Shown piece by piece: positions 9,439 through 19,326 of a DNA stretch of 64,000 nt. A program made the position numbers and the translations under genes. The stretch comes from Linnemannia hyalina (Eukaryota > Mortierellomycota > Mortierellomycetes > Mortierellales > Mortierellaceae), in contig JAHRHY010000004.1 of the NCBI GenBank assembly GCA_019671135.1, positions 62,001 through 126,000 on the forward strand, given 5' to 3'. The notes under the pieces were generated by a model. That model was not told the origin of the DNA and searched no databases. It was given only the letters and a program-made list of their open reading frames with translations. Each line of letters begins with the position of its first letter. Position 1 is the stretch's first letter.

Positions 9439-9450
9439 CCTTTATATAAC
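9439..9450 (-). promoter_or_regulatory. TATA-like box of the E1 DDE gene
   Basis: The minus strand reads GTTATATAAAGG, about 40 bp upstream of the ATG at 9400, downstream of a TTTTAAAAAA run at 9462-9471. The mirrored copy in the left repeat faces the 81-aa/Rep genes, so the repeats may carry inward-facing promoters at both ends. Confidence 0.45.
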
Positions 9451-9724
9451 ACACTTTTGGATTTTTTAAAACTATTAACGATAAACACGATAGGGGAGCA
9501 AGCCCCTCAACCAGATGTCAAAGTATTTCATCATGGCGGTTTTGCGACAACTTTTTTGTAACCACCAATTTTCTCCCAACCACCAAAGTATACAAACGAT
9601 ATTTTATAGACATTTCCTAAGTCTACATAACTTTTATTTATACAACTTCTTTTTTCTGTCTTGTTATCATACAAAATGCGATAGAAATGTCACAATGTTC
9701 ATACCCATTTGCATCACGAAATAT

Positions 9725-10560
9725 GGGGTACGTTTTAAGAAACGTCTATTTTTAAAGACATAGTTGCTCTTTAAACAACACATTTTCTCTACCTTATTAT
9801 TACACAAAATGCAATAGAAATGTCACAATGTTCATACCCATTTGCATCACGAAATATGTAATGTGTTTTAAGAAACGTCTATTTTAAACGACATAACTAT
9901 TCTGTTAACAACTTCTTTTTTCTGTCTTGTTATCACACAAAATGCGATAGAAATGTCACAATGTTCATACCCATTTGCATCACGAAATATGTGATACGTT
10001 TTAAGAAACGTCCATTTTAAACGACATAATTACTCTGTTAACAACACATTTTCTCTACCTTATTATCACACAAAATGCGATAGAAATGTCACAATGTTCA
10101 TACCCATTTGCATCACGAAATATGTGATAAGTTTTAAGAAACGTCTATTTTAAACGACATAATTACTCTGTTAACAACACATTTTTTCTATCTTATTATC
10201 ACACAAAATGCGATAGAAATGTCACAATGTTTATACCCATTGGCATCACGAAATATGTGATACGTTTTAAGAAACGTCCATTTTAAACGACATAATTACT
10301 CTGTTAACAACACATTTTCTCTACCTTATTATCACACAAAATGCGATAGAAACGCCACGATGTTTATATCCATTTGCATCACGAAATATGTGATGTGTTT
10401 TAAGAAACGTCTGTTTTTAACGACATAATTACTCTATTAACAATACATTTTTTCTATCTTGTTATCACACAAAATGCAATAGAAACGTTGTAATATAATA
10501 GCCATTTGCATTATAAAATATGTGATGTGTTTTAAGAAACGTCTATTTTAAACGATATAA
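9725..10560. repeat. Iteron-like tandem array, 7 units of ~133 bp
   Basis: The same unit as at 5135-5790 in inverted orientation, with anchors near 9747, 9880, 10013, 10146, 10279, 10412 and 10544. There are seven copies against five on the left, so the array expands or contracts independently of the flanking repeat. Confidence 0.75.
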
Positions 10561-11158
10561 TTGTTATATCTACAACTACCCACAATGCATGGTCTAATTG
10601 TGATATCTCTGTTTTTACCATTGTCGTAATTACCTACAATCTGTATAACAATAAATGCTATAACAATTGTAAGTTAACCAAAGTGTAATAATATTAAACG
10701 TCGTGCAAATCGTGGGCTTACCTAAAGTATGTCAACATTAAACATTGTAATACTTACGAGTTTATCAAGAATGTATTAAAATTAAACATCACGATAATCA
10801 CGAGGTCATCCAAAATGCGTTCATATCAAATATCATAACTATGGTAATAACTACAGTTTGTCAGCTGTCGAATCGAATGCCGAATGTCAAATGTCGAATG
10901 TCGAATATTGTTGAGAAAGTGTAGCAATAACGCCATTAAAAACGTATCAGCTACCCTTTCTTTCCAACAACCAATGTTTGTTAAAGCCACTATGCTACTT
11001 TTTAAAAAAATCGGGATCCAACTTTTTTTTTAAAACTACCACTACATCATCACCAGTATCACGAATGCTATATTGGATATACACATAGGATATATCATGA
11101 AAAGGAGATATTAGTAACCATCGCTAATTATATAAACACGAAAACAAATGCTCTACTA

Positions 11159-11516
11159 GGAGGCCATCCATGTTCGGCTCCACCAACCATAGACTACAGT
11201 ATAAAAATATCTGTCAACACCTATTAAAACAGTGTGTTCCTTGAGAGTACAACAAATCTCATCAGCTTTTTCCTTCCACCAGTCTCCATTTTCTACATTC
11301 ACCACCACTACTTTGTAACATCATCTACTTTAGCTGAGAAAGCCTTGGACATGATGTTACAAAGTAGTGGTGGTGAATGTAGAAAATGGAGACTGGTGGA
11401 AGGAAAAAGCTGATGAGATTTGTTGTACTCTCAAGGAACACACTGTTTTAATAGGTGTTGACAGATATTTTTATACTGTAGTCTATGGTTGGTGGAGCCG
11501 AACATGGATGGCCTCC
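11159..11516. mobile_element. P3: palindromic element capping the right end of E1, centre deleted
   Basis: 358 bp, 93 bp shorter than the other P copies. The missing part is the loop and the inner ends of the arms (GGACATGAT joined to GTTACAAAG), as expected from slippage at a hairpin. Its right end cuts into the reverse transcriptase frame of the gypsy element at 11517. Confidence 0.8.
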
Positions 11517-12913
11517 TTGGAGCTTGCTGAGAACTTTGCGGACATGCGCGGTATGTTCCTCAAGGGTGTCGGAGTAGATGAGAATGTCGTCAATGTATAG
11601 CACGACAAAGTCATCTAGGTAATCGCGGAGGACGTCGTTGGCGAAAGCTTGGAAAGTTCCGGGAGCGTTCATTAGTCCGAAGGGCATGACTGTATACTCG
11701 AAGTGGCCATAGCGGCAGCGGAATGCAGTCTTCCATTCGTCGCCCTCCTTGATGCGGAGAAGATTGTATGCTCCTCGCATGTCGAGCTTGGTGAAATACT
11801 TGGCTTTGCCTAGTCGGTCGAAAGTTTCGGAGATCAGTGGCAGAGGGCATCGATTGGGGACAGTCACCTTGTTGAGGCCTCGATAGTCGACACAGAGGCG
11901 GAGAGAACCGTCTTTCTTTTTAACAAAAAGGACGGGGGCGCCAGCTGGAGACTCGGATCGACGGATGAACCCTTTTGCAAGGTTTTCTTGAATATATTCG
12001 CGTAGAACTTGCAGTTCCGTTTGTGATAGGTTGTACACTGGTCCAAATGGCACGGTGGCTCCTTCGACCACAGGGATATTGTGATCATAGGGTCGATGTG
12101 GCGGTAGCTTGTCGGCTTGCATCTTGGAGAATACCTGAGCATATTCGGCATATTTCTCGGGCAGTTGGACTGTGGGTTTTGATTCAGGGATAGAGTTGTC
12201 GTTGGTGGTTGCGCTGGCGAGTTCTTCGATTCGGGAGACGTCGAGCATGTATCCGACTCCTTGATTGGTCTTGAGGATCTGACGGAGTTGTGTATTGCTA
12301 ATAATGGAGATGTTGGTTGCTGATCGGTTCTTGGCGGATTTGGATAGTTGGTTGGATCCTGAGGTGTACTTGGTGGGAACCAAAGTGGATTTGGGTTTGG
12401 AAGGTGGCAGAAGGATTCGGTCTTGTTCCTGGAAGGAAGGGATGGATCGAGGCATTGTTGATTGTGCAAGGGGGGAAAGCTTGTCGAGTGTGTGCTGATG
12501 GAGGCATGGCATAGTAATGGTTCGTTTCTCCCAGTCGATATATGGGTTGTGTGAGCGGAGCCAGTCCATGCCAAGAATAATGGCATAATTGCCAAGTGCA
12601 ATGAGTTGAAAAGTGTGTGTGGAAAAGTGTTGTGAGTGGGATTGCATAACCAATGTGGTGGCGTGATGAGAGGTATGTGTTGAACCATTGGCAAGAGAGA
12701 TTTGTAATAAGTGTTGTGCTAGTGGAAGATTGTGCTGTTGTGCTAGATTTTGATGAATGAATGAGATGGTTGCTCCTGAGTCGATCATTGCATGGACTGG
12801 TAGTGAGGAGTTTTGGAAGTGAAGAGTAATTGGAATAGTAATAGGGGATAGCAGAGGATCATTTGGAGATTTGTTATACAGCTCGCCCAGACACACTCCA
12901 ACTTTACTGTCTA
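11517..12913 (-). pseudogene. pol: gypsy pol fragment: aspartic protease and partial RT
   Basis: The frame is open across the protease (DSGAT active site; later ILGMDWL) and the reverse transcriptase, with KKKDGSLRLCVDYRGLN, PLPLISETFDRLG, FTKLDMRGAYN and the catalytic YIDD in VLYIDDILIYSD. It stops making sense at 11517, where palindrome P3 starts, shortly after YIDD. The pol frame is -1 relative to gag and overlaps its end at an A-rich GGAAAAAG stretch, consistent with -1 frameshifting. It cannot be functional because the RT thumb, RNase H and integrase are absent. Confidence 0.85.
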
Positions 12914-14206
12914 GGCTGAATCTTTTTCCAATTGGAAAGAGATTGCATCGGGCTGGTCGCTAGTCTGTGTAGGCTGAAGGGCCGAGATCGAGGCTGTTGC
13001 CTTTGGGGCGTTCTTGAACGAGGGCTTTGCAGGTTTCTTGGGGCAGTCGTCAAGCCAATGATCTGCTGAACCACAGTAGGTGCACAGTCCTTCCTTTTGA
13101 CGACGAAGACGCTCAGACGGTGGCAAAGGACCATGGCGAGCATGCGAGAGATCCATGTCCATCGAAGTGGTCGCGGGAGCTGAGGTAGCAGGGGTGGACG
13201 CGGTAGTTGGGGTGGATGAGGCTTGAGTGGTAGTAGAAGTGTGGGCAGTGGTGGAACGGGACGGAGTGCTGGAAGATTTGTTGCCGGAACGGGTCACTGC
13301 ATAGCCGTACTGTCGGTTGTCGATGTCGATAGCCAATTGTGAAAACTCGGCAAAGGTAGGTGGCTCGGGGTAGTTTGCCATGGCTTCTTGAACAGACTCC
13401 TTCAGGCCGAGGCGGAACTGTGAAATCATTGCGCTATCATTCCATGCTGTATCCGCTGCAAGGTTGACGAAACGGTTTGTATAGTCGATGGCAGAACCGC
13501 GCTGTCTAAGTTGACGGAGTTGGGTTTCTGCTAGGACGTGAGCATTGGAGACTCCAAAGTTCTTACTCATAAGAGCAAAGAACTGATCCAGGTTAGAAAT
13601 ACATGCGGGTCTCTCCTCGACAGGCAACTTGAAGGACGGAACGTATCTCTGCATGTACTTGAACGCTGCAGTATCACCGAGGCGCGAGATAGCCAGCACA
13701 ATGCGGTCGTGGTCGTTCGGATAGAGGGTCTCGTTTGCAACGAAGAAGAGTTCCAGCTGAGCCTGAAACCCTTTCCAATCTTCACGCTTGCCGGAGAAGA
13801 CTGCGGGGGGTGCTACTTTTGGCCTCGAAGGGGAGCTATTGCTGGAGTGAGGTGTAGTTGATTGGAAGATGGCACTCACTGTGTTGGTGACATCGGTCTT
13901 GTGATCATAAAATAGTTTGCCTAGTTCTGCGCGAGTGATGGGTGGTAATTGTGACGTCATCTTCTGGACGTTGGATTCGAGGCTGAGTAATCGAGGGTTG
14001 AGGTTGACGGTCAGGCTTGTGAAGAAATCTTCGTTCGAAAGAATGAAGTCCAGCATATCACGGTACTTCTGAACAGTCTCCTCGAGTTCGGTGACTTTGG
14101 CTTGCAAGGGAGTGACCGTCTGAACTATTTGTTCAAGTGTGGCTACTCGGTCCATCAGTGCTTGGAAGCGCGCGTTGGCTGTAAGGATCTCACTATCGGG
14201 TAGCAT
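12911..14206 (-). CDS. gag: gypsy Gag polyprotein with CCHC knuckle
   Basis: About 431 aa from the ATG at 14206 (MLPDSEILTANARF); an upstream frame extends into the homopolymer leader and is not a credible start. It has an N-terminal coiled coil (about 15-60), the retrotransposon gag core with a W-rich segment (KREDWKGFQAQLELFF), a Ser/Thr/Ala-rich linker, and a zinc knuckle CTYCGSADHWLDDC (CX2CX4HX4C) near the C-terminus. It would assemble cytoplasmic virus-like particles and bind element RNA. The frame is intact although the element is truncated in pol. Confidence 0.85.
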   Translation of the reverse strand: MLPDSEILTANARFQALMDRVATLEQIVQTVTPLQAKVTELEETVQKYRDMLDFILSNEDFFTSLTVNLNPRLLSLESNVQKMTSQLPPITRAELGKLFYDHKTDVTNTVSAIFQSTTPHSSNSSPSRPKVAPPAVFSGKREDWKGFQAQLELFFVANETLYPNDHDRIVLAISRLGDTAAFKYMQRYVPSFKLPVEERPACISNLDQFFALMSKNFGVSNAHVLAETQLRQLRQRGSAIDYTNRFVNLAADTAWNDSAMISQFRLGLKESVQEAMANYPEPPTFAEFSQLAIDIDNRQYGYAVTRSGNKSSSTPSRSTTAHTSTTTQASSTPTTASTPATSAPATTSMDMDLSHARHGPLPPSERLRRQKEGLCTYCGSADHWLDDCPKKPAKPSFKNAPKATASISALQPTQTSDQPDAISFQLEKDSA

Positions 14207-14399
14207 TGTAGTTGATACGGAAAGTGAAGAGTTGTTGTAGTTTCTGAGGGTTGTGGGTTGTGTACGGAAGATGGTAGTAAAAGAGGAAAGAACTTGAAGA
14301 AGATAGGGTTTGGTTTTGTTGTGGAAAAGGCTTTTTTTTTTTTTTTTTTTTTTTTGAGCGCTGAAGTATATCAATAGAAAACAGACAAAGTTTGATCCA

Positions 14400-14623
14400 A
14401 GGTTCTTTAGGTGTATGACTTGGTATTGTCAAGAAAGCAGACCAAGCAATAGAATGAAGTAGATAAAGAGAACCTTGATCAAGGACTAAGAAATGAGTAT
14501 AAGGAATAGGTTAAAGAGTATGTTGTATTGGCGATACCAAGTAAAGAGCTATAGATTTGCTATCTAAGGCCTTTTTATACTCGTTAGGGCGAAGTCACAA
14601 GAGCAAGCTCTTGTCTCGTGACA
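14400..14623 (-). repeat. gypsy 5' LTR (inner boundary approximate)
   Basis: Starts TGTCACGAG at 14623, with a palindromic AGAGCAAGCTCT nearby. CGAGTATAAAAAGG (about 14570-14583) is a plausible TATA box. The inner CA end and primer binding site cannot be fixed because the partner LTR is missing. Confidence 0.5.
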
Positions 14624-16101
14624 CCGGCCGCCACAATGGTATACTCTTCATCGGGCGTTAGAATTCGGTCGGCTGCAGTATACATCGAAACATGAATAGT
14701 TTTCAGATGTAACACATTTGTGTCTACTGTATCTTCATCATATTCGAAGATATCTGCAAGTGGGGCACTATACCTGTTATGAACACGCTTTGGCCAGGCA
14801 ATAGAGATGTTGTCAACTTCCACAATTCCAACTTTGCTAAATTTACGAATGACGTTAGAAGATGCATCCCTCGAAGGAAACATTCCTTTTTGCGAGCCAG
14901 CAACTAGTGTGATGGCAGTACATCCAGACTCGCGCTTAAATGTCCTTATTTCGCCCAAAATAACTTTCTCTTTCCCATTTACCTCTTCTACATGTCCTTC
15001 CACAAAGTATATAGGTCTATCGTTAAAGGAATAGTTAGCCAGCAAAAGTGTAATAAGCTCGGGGTTCTTAAAGTTTTGCCACATATATCCATACTTCTTA
15101 GAGGTTACCGAATTCCACCAGTGACAATAAGCAAACAGTTTCTCATGTGGAAAATGTACAGCCACCATCGAGGTAATGCATTTTGCACGTTCCTCCCACT
15201 GCATCTCAAAGGAACATTTAAATGTTTTACATTTCTTCAAGAGATTCTTTGTCTTGTCCATTTCGTCTTGATATGACTGAAGAGATCTCAAAGATGAACC
15301 TTCAAACGTCAGCTCGATACGACTATAACCATGCTTTTTATATTTTTTAACTCGTCGTCCAAATGCTGTTTCTTTCTCCACCAAATCCTCCAAACGTGAA
15401 CCAAGGCTCTTTCGCACCTCGGCACTTTCCAAAATCTGGACAAATTTGTTATACACCTTATATCGGATATTCTTTGTATCCCCTTTTCGACCTCTCCATG
15501 AAATACAATGATGTCCTACTCTTCCCACATCATCGACAATTTTTGTAGTTTTCGTTTGTTTTAGCAATCTCTCCACGTGCAGTCGTGTGGTAATACGCGT
15601 ACAATCATAGGCAAAGTCTATGTCATGTAAAGCAACGCCGCTCTCGTTCAAGCTAGACAACATGTTCGCCAAAATTGGCACAACAACCTTTGCGCGGGAA
15701 AAATCTAAAGAAACCTTGATGGCAATAAAACCCTGTTGGTATTCTTTTCCAACAAACAACTTTCTATGGCGTTTGACCATGCGCGGAGAAAAATAGTTAT
15801 CATCCATTTTAACCTGCCTAGCATCGACCAACTTTACAGATTCCACAATTAAATCGGTGTGGTTAAATGCATCGCGCAGTTCAGCAATGTATTTTCCAAT
15901 TGCTGTACCTTTAGTGGTATCGTCAGCAAAGTTATATATACCCCAAAAGATGATGGAATCGCAAAAGAGTTTGGAGAATTTGGTGAATCCTTTTCTCTCC
16001 ACACTGCCAAATGGTGCTGACTGTAGATTACCCACATTTGACAGCAAGTGGGAAACTTCGTTGATGGCTTTGTTTATCAGAGATTCTTTTGTTGGCGACA
16101 T
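14624..16101 (-). pseudogene. Rep-like protein, C-terminally truncated by gypsy LTR (E2 copy B)
   Basis: The frame opens at ATG 16101 (MSPTKESLINK) and carries the same motifs as the E1 Rep: HDIDFAYDC, KVYNKFVQILES, SRIELTFEG and CHWWNSVTSKKYG. Native sequence ends after EYTIVAAG, where the LTR begins; 13 further codons are LTR-derived. By comparison with the E1 protein, about the last 60-80 residues are lost. The catalytic-looking part is complete, so the truncated protein might retain some activity. It lies 45 bp downstream of the 102-aa ORF, with TTTTAAAAAG at 16121-16130 between them. Confidence 0.6.
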
Positions 16102-16146
16102 AATAAAAGGTATACTTAGGTTTTAAAAAGTCTATAATTTAGGTCG

Positions 16147-16455
16147 TCATTTTTTTCTAAGCATATATTCACCAGCGTCTTTCTCGGTAAGTAATCCATC
16201 TGCACGTATTTTGTCACGTAGGAGTTGATAAGACGCCTCTAATAACTTTTTTATGCCGTTAGTGCCAAATATAGTGGCATCTTGTGGAAAGAGGTTACGA
16301 TGATAATCTAAAAATTCATCCAAATAGACAAACATACACAATTCCAGATTCTTCTCATAAATAAAATCTGCAACAACTTCCTGCTGGCGTGCTTTGGTTA
16401 AACGTGTAGGCCTGGGCATGATATATTTGCGGCGATAAGACGTCCAGATGCTCAC
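16147..16455 (-). CDS. Small helical protein upstream of Rep (E2 copy B)
   Basis: 102 aa, almost identical to 3739-4047 (one visible change is DHHRN to DYHRN). It is followed on the same strand by Rep and divergent from the truncated Zn-ribbon gene at 16616. The intact promoter region 16456-16615 shows the arrangement before R1 entered the other copy. The function is unknown. Confidence 0.6.
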   Translation of the reverse strand: MSIWTSYRRKYIMPRPTRLTKARQQEVVADFIYEKNLELCMFVYLDEFLDYHRNLFPQDATIFGTNGIKKLLEASYQLLRDKIRADGLLTEKDAGEYMLRKK

Positions 16456-16615
16456 CCCGCTATGTACTTATTTGTCAATTACTCCCTTGAATAGATACAA
16501 CTTGACATCTATATTAGATATTGTTGTGTATACCCTCAAACACAAACATTGAGAGAAATATTCCCGGGAAAAAACGTGGTATATCAAGTATCAAGAGATC
16601 ACCATTCCGCCTAAT
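16456..16615. promoter_or_regulatory. Intact divergent promoter region of E2
   Basis: 160 bp between the divergent starts at 16455 (minus) and 16616 (plus). It serves as the empty site for R1: GTATCTATTCAAGGGAG here against the R1-filled site at 3200-3715. Confidence 0.45.
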
Positions 16616-16672
16616 ATGCCAAAAAGGATTTGCAACAGGTGTGACAAAAAGAAGCCTCCATATGATTTCTAT
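16616..16672 (+). pseudogene. Zn-ribbon gene fragment cut by R2
   Basis: The first 19 codons (MPKRICNRCDKKKPPYDFY) match the gene at 2738-3079, then the frame runs into R2 at 16673. Only the first CxxC pair remains. Confidence 0.7.
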
Positions 16673-17167
16673 GCGGCCCCTTCATGTGCAGAGGATATAA
16701 AAAGGCATATAAAAAATATCCAAAGTCCAAGGAACGGAGTGTTGACTTCCATAACTGGCATATCTCTTCATAGTGGGCAACAGAACACAGAATAAAATAG
16801 CAATAGACAGCACAAGAATTTTTAAAATGTAATCTCTCCCCTGTATTTCACGACAAAGATACAGTTGAGAGTACAAGTGCTTTAGATGATCACATACAAG
16901 AACTACTCTGTCGAATCTTGCAGTGAGGGTTACAGTTTAATAGTAGATGAACACATTCAAGAGTTTGGTGTGCGAAAAATAAGAAGACTTTGTTGTTTGG
17001 AGAATAGGTTGGTGTTTAGTAGGATAGTTAAACAAAAAATGTTACAATGGTTGTCTTATATGCTTGGTATCATATATACATTCTCCTCTAATGGACGCGG
17101 TGGATATCGTTAAGATCTGCAGAGATGTAACAAACACCATATGATAATTTGGACTTGAAAGGCCTCC
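16673..17167 (+). mobile_element. R2: 495-bp MITE-like repeat, left of E3
   Basis: Full-length copy, GCGGCC...GGCCTCC. Its flanks are TAT and TAG, so there is no clean TSD; it joins E2 to E3 and may mark recombination between R copies. Confidence 0.8.
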
Positions 17168-17289
17168 TAGGTGGAAGTGTCGAAGACATGTTACATTTTT
17201 AAAAAGTTCATGCTATATATACAACCACAAATGCCAACTGTTGACAATTGGATAGTTTTTAAATATCTACTCTTCATCTGTCTCAACAA

Positions 17290-19326
17290 CTACCAAAACT
17301 TTACATCTGGAGAGTACAATTTAGGCAATTCCTCGATCGTGAACCCCATGGCAATTAACTTCTGCTTTTGTTTGTTGTTGGTAAATTTGTCTCGACTATA
17401 GTTACTGTCACCGTTTGCAGGTATCTTATACAGCAGTCCAACAATAATGTCCTCTTCGTACCTCTTGAGCAGATGACATCCGTCGAAAAGGTAGTTGGTT
17501 GCATATTCATGCTTCTTGTCAAACGAACATGTTGTCCATTTAATTTCGTCTTTATCTATGACGATTATACCCGAGGAGCTTTTATCTTTAGGGTACCTTT
17601 TCCACATAACATCCTCAGCATCTTTATCATCCTCAGCATCTTTATCATCTTCAGCATCGTTATCACCCTCAGCATCTTTGTCATCCTCAGCATCGTTATC
17701 ACCCTCAGCATCTTTGTCATCTTCAGCATCTTTATCACCCACCGCATCTTTGTCATCCTCAGCATCTTTATCGCCCTCAGCATCTTTATCGCCCTCAGCA
17801 TCTTTATCATCCTCACATGTGCTCTCATCTTTCTGTGGCAAGCTTTGCTTATGCTCATGCGGTTTAAATCCCATAGCAAACAACTTCTCTTTTTCCTTCT
17901 GGCTAAGAGAATGACACTCTACATTCTCTGCAGCAATATGGTCATCAGTCATCAAGCCGATTACAGTGTCTTTTTTGCGCATCTTGAGAATGTGCATTCC
18001 ATTTACAAGTACATTCTCGGAATATTCCAAGTACTTGTTAAGTTTTTTCCATATCACCTTGGATTTATCTGTTGGTCCTTCTACTGGTACTTCTTCTTCT
18101 ACTTCGATCTCCTCGTTGAAAAGCGTCTTTCTCTCTTCATCAGACAATGGTTGAAGTTTCATCTTGCTAAGCATGGAGCGTTCCAAGATATCCAACTCTG
18201 GAACATCACCGACACCGCGCAGAGCATCAAGCGTAAACAGGCCAACGTATGTATTCTTTCCAGATAGCCTGACAATGTACTTGCCATTCATCGTAAACTT
18301 AGTTGCATACTCAAGCATGTCGTTATTAGGATGAATCATCCATCCTCTGTCCTTCGCACGTGCTATGTCTTTCTCTGATCTAATGTTATGCACCGTTGTG
18401 GCCAGTGCAAATGTATGTTCATCTTTTCCATCCTTAGAAACGTCTACATTAGAAGATGGCTCTGCATTTTTGGGCATCTTTGAAGGCCTTTTCTTTCGAA
18501 GAGTCTTCTTCTTATCATCAGCAGAAGACTCTTCTATTTTTTCTACATCTGCAGGAGTTGCCTCTTGGAGTCCCATCTTTTGTAATATACGTGCCTCTTT
18601 TTCAGATATTTCCGGTACAGGAAGATTTTTGCCCATGAGCTCAGGTGGACACAATACAATGTAGAGATCCTTTTCCTTCAGCTTAATAATGTACTTGCCA
18701 TTTACAGTAAAGTTCTTTGCATACAGAAAAGCTGGATTAGTTGCATAACGCATCCATATGCCTGTATTAGCGAGTGGTACATTTTTCTTGGACGTTATGT
18801 CAACTACCTTTGGACTCAACGGAAAGGAGACGGCAATTTTATCTTCTTCATCATCATCGTCGGACGGCTCTTCATCCTCGGAAGTCATATCGTCATCAGA
18901 TGATACAAACTTAGAAGTATGTGTCTTCTTTAAAGCCTTGGAAGACTTGGGACGCGTAACGACAGGTGCATTCTTGTTACCACGTTTTATATGACCTCTA
19001 TCTTGATCTTGATGACGCCCACAGTATGTTTGACCAATTTTGGCTACACTACCACAATTAGCGCCCTTAATGGTTGTGCCTTGACACTTGCGCGCAGGAT
19101 CGTGGACATAACAATGCATGCCTTCATCGTCAACTTCCTTCATGCATTTACGCTTGGACTTGACGCACTTTGCTCCACAAAAGTAGTATCTCTCTACTTC
19201 CTTATCCCCATCAAGCGCCTTAAAGATCTTATTTGCATCTTTCTTGGTAAACTCCACTCCCTTCTTAGAAGAAAATGTCTCGAAGGCCTTGGTGATGAGC
19301 TCGATTGTAAGCTGAACGTACTGCAT
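17290..19326 (-). CDS. Large acidic protein: double Cys/His zinc module and four repeated domains
   Basis: 678 aa, intact. Residues 50-105 hold two Cys/His clusters (C50, C54, C61, C72, H75; C81, C91, C102, H105) of the KCQGTTIKGANC...YCGRH kind seen in zinc-binding proteins of eukaryotes and large DNA viruses. A basic stretch (112-140) could be a nuclear signal; an acidic patch follows. A ~65-residue module then repeats four times (about 190-255, 325-400, 425-490, 595-665). Each has an aromatic/Glu-Tyr-Ala start, NGK(Y/H)I(V/L/I), a charged turn, (V/I)GL and a closing K-(L/I)-x-x-MG(F/L). Between modules 3 and 4 lies a Lys-Asp-Ala-Glu-Asp pentapeptide tract (about 503-573). It is probably a chromatin- or nucleic-acid-associated accessory protein; the family is not recognised. 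Confidence 0.65.
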   Translation of the reverse strand: MQYVQLTIELITKAFETFSSKKGVEFTKKDANKIFKALDGDKEVERYYFCGAKCVKSKRKCMKEVDDEGMHCYVHDPARKCQGTTIKGANCGSVAKIGQTYCGRHQDQDRGHIKRGNKNAPVVTRPKSSKALKKTHTSKFVSSDDDMTSEDEEPSDDDDEEDKIAVSFPLSPKVVDITSKKNVPLANTGIWMRYATNPAFLYAKNFTVNGKYIIKLKEKDLYIVLCPPELMGKNLPVPEISEKEARILQKMGLQEATPADVEKIEESSADDKKKTLRKKRPSKMPKNAEPSSNVDVSKDGKDEHTFALATTVHNIRSEKDIARAKDRGWMIHPNNDMLEYATKFTMNGKYIVRLSGKNTYVGLFTLDALRGVGDVPELDILERSMLSKMKLQPLSDEERKTLFNEEIEVEEEVPVEGPTDKSKVIWKKLNKYLEYSENVLVNGMHILKMRKKDTVIGLMTDDHIAAENVECHSLSQKEKEKLFAMGFKPHEHKQSLPQKDESTCEDDKDAEGDKDAEGDKDAEDDKDAVGDKDAEDDKDAEGDNDAEDDKDAEGDNDAEDDKDAEDDKDAEDVMWKRYPKDKSSSGIIVIDKDEIKWTTCSFDKKHEYATNYLFDGCHLLKRYEEDIIVGLLYKIPANGDSNYSRDKFTNNKQKQKLIAMGFTIEELPKLYSPDVKFW
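17606..17815 (-). repeat. In-frame 15-bp minisatellite
   Basis: Tandem 15-bp units (GCATCTTTATCATCCTCA-like on plus) encode about 14 copies of DKDAE/G-type pentapeptides within the zinc-repeat protein. It is absent from the E4 homologue, so it expanded after the copies split or was lost there. Confidence 0.75.

Larger units (their letters stand above)
4530..11158. mobile_element. E1: 6.6-kb element with long inverted repeats, Rep-like and DDE genes
   Basis: The outer ends TAGTAGAGC... and ...GCTCTACTA are exact inverted complements. The inverted repeats run 4530-6003 (1474 bp) and 9419-11158 (1740 bp). The size difference is two extra iterated units on the right. The single-copy middle (6004-9418) holds an 81-aa ORF, a Rep-like gene and a convergent DDE nuclease gene, all open. 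P2 and P3 lie immediately outside. The gene set and iteron-bearing ends suggest a self-replicating or replicative mobile element, or an integrated linear plasmid or viral genome. I know no named family with this layout. Confidence 0.75.
9419..11158 (-). repeat. E1 right terminal inverted repeat
   Basis: 1740 bp, complementary to 4530-6003. Inner paired positions sum to 15422 and outer ones to 15688, so 266 bp (two iterated units) are extra here. Sequence identity is very high outside the array, suggesting recent homogenisation. Confidence 0.85.
11517..14623 (-). mobile_element. Ty3/gypsy LTR retrotransposon, truncated in the RT
   Basis: On the minus strand: 5' LTR beginning TGTCACGAG at 14623, leader with a ~23-nt homopolymer (about 14332-14355), gag, then pol with protease and the first part of reverse transcriptase. 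The rest of RT, RNase H, integrase and the 3' LTR are missing, removed where P3 begins. The LTR is inserted in the Rep gene of E2 copy B. It is more GC-rich than the neighbouring elements, in keeping with a separate origin. Confidence 0.85.

Noticed and set aside
17368..18267. 299-aa plus-strand ORF opposite the zinc-repeat gene
   Set aside because: Antisense shadow of the intact 678-aa gene; its Ser/Phe/Ile repeats come from the reversed acidic tract.
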